From the NCBI GenBank assembly GCA_046731855.1, contig JBKPLX010000073.1, positions 1 to 8,080 of the forward strand: a stretch of DNA of 8,080 nt, written 5' to 3'. Positions 5,812 to 8,080 of this stretch are shown piece after piece (positions within the stretch are counted from its first letter, which is position 1; every line of letters begins with the position of its first letter). Source of the DNA: Udaeobacter sp046731855 (GTDB taxonomy: Bacteria; Verrucomicrobiota; Verrucomicrobiia; Chthoniobacterales; UBA10450). The notes under the pieces are model-generated. The model saw only the letters and a program-made list of their open reading frames with translations. It was not told the DNA's origin and did not search any database. The position numbers and the translations under genes were made by a program.

Positions 5812-6188
5812 CTCACGAAAGTGAGCGCGAGTCTTATGGCAGTCAGGAGCTCTTCGTCGTCAAAAGGTTTGGTCAGGAAGGCAGAAGCCCCTGCGTTCAG
5901 AGCTGTGGAACGAACCAGCGGATCGTCCTTTCCCGTAAAGATGATGACGCGCGTCGAAGGCGAAATTTTGGCAAGCCGCGATTGAACTTCCAAGCCGCTC
6001 ATAAGGGGCATGCAAACATCGATCAACGCAACCGTTGGGCGATGAGTTTGCGCATAGCGCAGGAACTCTTCGGGATCGCTAAAGGTTTTTGCGTCCAGAT
6101 CAGCCGACGAAAAAAGACGGCCCAATCCTTTCAGCACCGAGGGGTCATCGTCCAGCAGGCAAACAACAAAGGCATTGGTGTTTCGCAA
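5808..6188 (-). CDS. Stand-alone receiver-domain response regulator
   Basis: This 126-residue protein consists of a single CheY-like receiver domain with no output domain. The acidic pocket is LLDDDPSV (Asp13-15), the phospho-acceptor is Asp57 in ALIDVCMPLMSG, the switch Thr85 is in FTGKDD, and the conserved Lys107 is in LTKPFDDEEL. All key residues are intact. The sequence resembles the FixJ/NodW-type receiver, close in style to the receiver of the neighbouring regulator at 6867-6238. The start is TTG 6188: an in-frame TAA lies just upstream and no in-frame ATG is available before the conserved first strand. Such single-domain receivers act as phosphate sinks, phosphorelay intermediates or partners of another protein. 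The ATGA overlap with the membrane protein 5811-5266 points to the last as a possibility. Box copy 5 lies 34 bases upstream. Confidence 0.92.
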   Translation of the reverse strand: MRNTNAFVVCLLDDDPSVLKGLGRLFSSADLDAKTFSDPEEFLRYAQTHRPTVALIDVCMPLMSGLEVQSRLAKISPSTRVIIFTGKDDPLVRSTALNAGASAFLTKPFDDEELLTAIRLALTFVR

Positions 6189-6201
6189 GGCTTAACATTA
6201 C

Positions 6202-6211
6202 AGCAGCTGCT
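6202..6211. repeat. Ten-base palindrome AGCAGCTGCT
   Basis: This is a perfect palindrome in the 49-base gap between the FixJ-like regulator gene and the receiver gene, just downstream of box copy 5 in transcriptional order. It could be part of a local operator or leader structure, but a ten-base palindrome may also be chance. Confidence 0.25.
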
Positions 6212-6222
6212 CTAACTAAAGC

Positions 6223-6240
6223 TATAAGACCTTAGTCTTA
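6223..6240 (-). promoter_or_regulatory. Repeated regulatory box, copy 5, with perfect dyad, upstream of the receiver gene
   Basis: The plus strand reads TATAAGACCTTAGTCTTA. The last 16 bases (6225-6240) form a perfect inverted repeat, TAAGAC-CTTA-GTCTTA, the most symmetrical of the five copies. Its end coincides with the stop codon of the FixJ-like regulator gene (bases 6240-6238). It lies 34 bases upstream of the receiver gene start. If the regulator binds here, it would drive the receiver and membrane-protein operon just downstream of its own gene. Confidence 0.68.
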
Positions 6241-6867
6241 GACGTTAGCCGCAGGCGCGAGGCTCGCTTTTTCCGTCAACCTCACCAGCTCTGCGACAGA
6301 GTTAACGTTCAGCTTCCGCATCGCACGGCCGCGATGAACTTTTACCGTTTTTTCCGCGGTGCCAAGTTCTCCGGCAATCTGTTTGTTCAACATGCCGGTA
6401 ACGACAAGCTGCGTCACTTCAAGCTCGCGAGGCGTCAACAGACCAAGAAGGCTCCGAGCTTCATTCTCTTCTGCACTGCGCCGGCGCTGCTCGGCTGACC
6501 GAATCAGGGCGCGCTCAACACATTGTAGCAGCTCCTCGTTTCGAAACGGCTTTGAAAGAAAATCGACCGCACCGGCCTTCATCGCCTGAACACACATCGA
6601 GATGTCGCCATGGCCGGTAATAAAAATGAGCTGTTCTTCACGCCGGCACTGAATCAAAGCTTCCTGTAGATCCATCCCGTTTATACCAGGCATTCGCACA
6701 TCGACAATCACACAAGCAGGTCCGGGGTGTTGTTCGCGTTTGAGAAAATTGGACGCCGATGCAAACGCTTCGATCTTGTACCCTGCGGACCGCAATAAAC
6801 GAGACACCCCTTTTCGGACGGACGCATCGTCGTCGATCAGGAATACCAGGTGGTTTGAAGGGATCAT
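6238..6867 (-). CDS. FixJ/NarL-type response regulator (receiver plus LuxR-family HTH)
   Basis: This is a 209-residue transcription regulator. Residues 5-122 are a receiver domain: acidic pocket IDDD (11-14), phospho-acceptor Asp56 in VIVDVRMPGINGMD, Thr84 in FITGHGD and Lys106 in LSKPFRNEEL. A helical linker (about 123-140, RRRSAEENEARS) leads to a LuxR/GerE DNA-binding domain, with LLTPRELEV at 143-151, then NKQIAGELGTAEKTVKVHRG and RAMRKLNVNSVAELVRL. The architecture and MPG/ITGHGD wording match the FixJ, NodW, StyR and TodT group, whose members bind short dyads. ATG 6867 overlaps the kinase TGA as ATGA, and GGAGGG at 6881-6876 gives the best ribosome-binding site in the window. It is the likely phosphorylation partner of the kinase. 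I infer that it binds the five-copy box; no sequence evidence proves this. Confidence 0.96.
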   Translation of the reverse strand: MIPSNHLVFLIDDDASVRKGVSRLLRSAGYKIEAFASASNFLKREQHPGPACVIVDVRMPGINGMDLQEALIQCRREEQLIFITGHGDISMCVQAMKAGAVDFLSKPFRNEELLQCVERALIRSAEQRRRSAEENEARSLLGLLTPRELEVTQLVVTGMLNKQIAGELGTAEKTVKVHRGRAMRKLNVNSVAELVRLTEKASLAPAANV

Positions 6868-8080
6868 TTCGATGTCCCTCCACTGGCAGTTGGCAGAGTG
6901 AAATAAAATCGTGCCCCGCCGCCATCTACATTTTCTGCTGCGATTGTTCCTCCATGTAATTTGACGATTGAACGCACAATCGCGAGGCCCATCCCTAATC
7001 CTTTGCCTTTTGTAGTGAAGAATTGGTCGAATATTCGCTTGCGCACTTCCTCAGGAATACCAGTCCCGTAATCGCGCACACTTGCACGCATTGTCCCGTC
7101 TTTATTGCGCTCGGTAGCGATCACGACCTTGCGGTTGCAAATCGGCGTGTCCCGCATGGCATCAAACGCATTAATGATGAGATTGAGCAGGACCTGTTGT
7201 AGTTGAACTGGGTCCCCTTCAACCGTTGGCAAATCCGGGTCAAGGAAGGTACCTAGTTGGCAGGAGTGAAGCATTGCATTTGGGTGTACCATTCGCACCA
7301 CATTCATTACAAGGTCGTTCAGACTCACCTGCTTTCTGGCAGAGATACCTTTTTTTACCATGCCCTGGATGCCGCGAATTACATCGCCTGCACGGCGTCC
7401 GTCCGCGCTGATGTCAGCAAGCAACTCGCGGATCTCTTCTAGATCGACATCACCGCGATCAATAAAGCGCTGTCCGGCCCCAGCATTGCTGACGATCCCG
7501 GAGAGCGGCTGATTTAATTCATGGGCAATGGATGCCGCTAATTCACCCATAGCTGCCACTCTGCTAAGATGGCCGATTTCTTCGCGGTGTCGCAGCGCTT
7601 CCGCTTCTGCAAGCTTGCGCGGCGTTATGTCTATGGAAACGCCAATGAGCCGGGTGCGCGTGCCGGTTTCCCCGGTTACACAGCGTCCATGCGAGCCGAT
7701 CCAGCGCAAAGTCCCATCCGGTAACAAAATGCGATATTCGATTTCGTATTGGCTCTGCGTCTTTATTGCGCCTTTGACGGCGGAATCGCGAAGCGCACGA
7801 TCCTCCGGATGAACGCGATCTTGAACCTTCTCGTGGTCGAGGCGAGTCTCGGAATCAAATTGAAACAAAGTGCGCGCGCCATCAGACATCCAAAGCTCCT
7901 CGGTGGCAGTATCCATTTCCCACACACCGAGATGAGCCGCCTTAGCTGCTAGAACGACTCGTTCCTCGAATTCGCGCAAAACCTGCTCCTTATTTAGTAA
8001 CTCAGTGACGTCCACGCATGAACCTATGTAGCCGGCGAAGTTTCCCTGCGCGTCATGCCGGGCAACGCCCTGGTCGGAAA
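6864..8080 (-). CDS. PAS-domain sensor histidine kinase, partial (5' end beyond right edge)
   Basis: The frame is open to the right edge, giving 405 complete codons. The segment at the edge (GNFAGYIGSCVDVTE) is the typical last strand of a PAS domain, so the true start lies outside the window and a GTG at 8015 is not the real start. Counting from that GTG codon, a second PAS domain spans about 18-135 (AHLGVWEMDTATEELWMSD through RLIGVSIDITPRKLAEAEA). The dimerisation and phospho-acceptor helix follows (MGELAASIAHELNQPLSG, His165). The ATP-binding domain has an N box NLIINAFDAM, G1 DYGTGIPEEV, F box FDQFFTTKGKG and G2 GLGMGLAIV. The HELNQPL form is typical of FixL-like kinases paired with FixJ-like regulators. 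No membrane helix is visible in this part, so sensing may be cytoplasmic. No heme-ligand pattern is obvious in the visible PAS domain, so the signal is unknown. Confidence 0.96.
   Translation of the reverse strand, partial: SDQGVARHDAQGNFAGYIGSCVDVTELLNKEQVLREFEERVVLAAKAAHLGVWEMDTATEELWMSDGARTLFQFDSETRLDHEKVQDRVHPEDRALRDSAVKGAIKTQSQYEIEYRILLPDGTLRWIGSHGRCVTGETGTRTRLIGVSIDITPRKLAEAEALRHREEIGHLSRVAAMGELAASIAHELNQPLSGIVSNAGAGQRFIDRGDVDLEEIRELLADISADGRRAGDVIRGIQGMVKKGISARKQVSLNDLVMNVVRMVHPNAMLHSCQLGTFLDPDLPTVEGDPVQLQQVLLNLIINAFDAMRDTPICNRKVVIATERNKDGTMRASVRDYGTGIPEEVRKRIFDQFFTTKGKGLGMGLAIVRSIVKLHGGTIAAENVDGGGARFYFTLPTASGGTSK

Noticed and set aside
1..8080. Mobile elements, CRISPR array, tRNA or rRNA genes, toxin-antitoxin or phage-defence genes
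   Set aside because: No transposase, integrase, regularly spaced repeats, tRNA-like folds or defence motifs were recognised; the content is signalling and envelope genes.

Overview
The window carries a compact block of genes read almost entirely leftward (minus strand). It is built around a two-component signalling system and a set of secreted or envelope proteins. I see no rRNA, tRNA, CRISPR array, transposase, integrase or phage gene. The organism is a Gram-negative bacterium: there are two lipoproteins, two predicted outer-membrane beta-barrels and a periplasmic Spy-like protein. Balanced base composition, mostly weak Shine-Dalgarno sequences, and the style of the small barrel protein (signal peptide followed by a run of prolines) recall soil Verrucomicrobiota such as Chthoniobacterales. 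That placement is an inference; Acidobacteriota or a proteobacterium cannot be excluded.

Layout in the direction of transcription, right to left. A PAS-containing soluble histidine kinase (8080 to 6864, 5' end outside the window) overlaps by four bases a FixJ/NarL-type response regulator with a LuxR-family helix-turn-helix (6867-6238). Next comes a stand-alone receiver-domain protein (6188-5808), which overlaps by four bases a two-helix membrane protein with a long proline-rich acidic tail (5811-5266). Then come an OmpA-like small barrel protein (5153-4389) with a clear intrinsic terminator (4362-4329), a larger barrel protein with an unusual helical insertion (4226-3060), and a small lipoprotein (3015-2578). 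The only rightward gene, a Spy/CpxP-like LTxxQ protein (2123-2509), converges on that lipoprotein. Further left are a second lipoprotein (1949-1500), coupled by a TTGA overlap to an exported or membrane-anchored protein of unknown function (1503-865), and the N-terminal 235 residues of a secreted arylsulfatase (706 to 1, continuing off the left edge).

The most interesting signal is non-coding. A roughly 16-base element, TATRRGACYTTAGKS on the plus strand, occurs five times (772, 2034, 4280, 5257, 6223), always in the same orientation. Each copy lies 34-103 bases upstream of a leftward gene or operon. Copies 2 and 3 are identical over 19 bases. Copy 4 contains a neighbouring gene's stop codon and copy 5 begins at the last base of one. 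The simplest model is that the FixJ-like regulator encoded here binds this box and controls the downstream envelope genes, the receiver-only protein and the sulfatase as one local regulon. The sequence supports the shared box and its placement; the identity of the binding protein is inferred.

No gap between genes exceeds about 175 bases. The gaps hold the boxes, the terminator and a few weak inverted or direct repeats described below.
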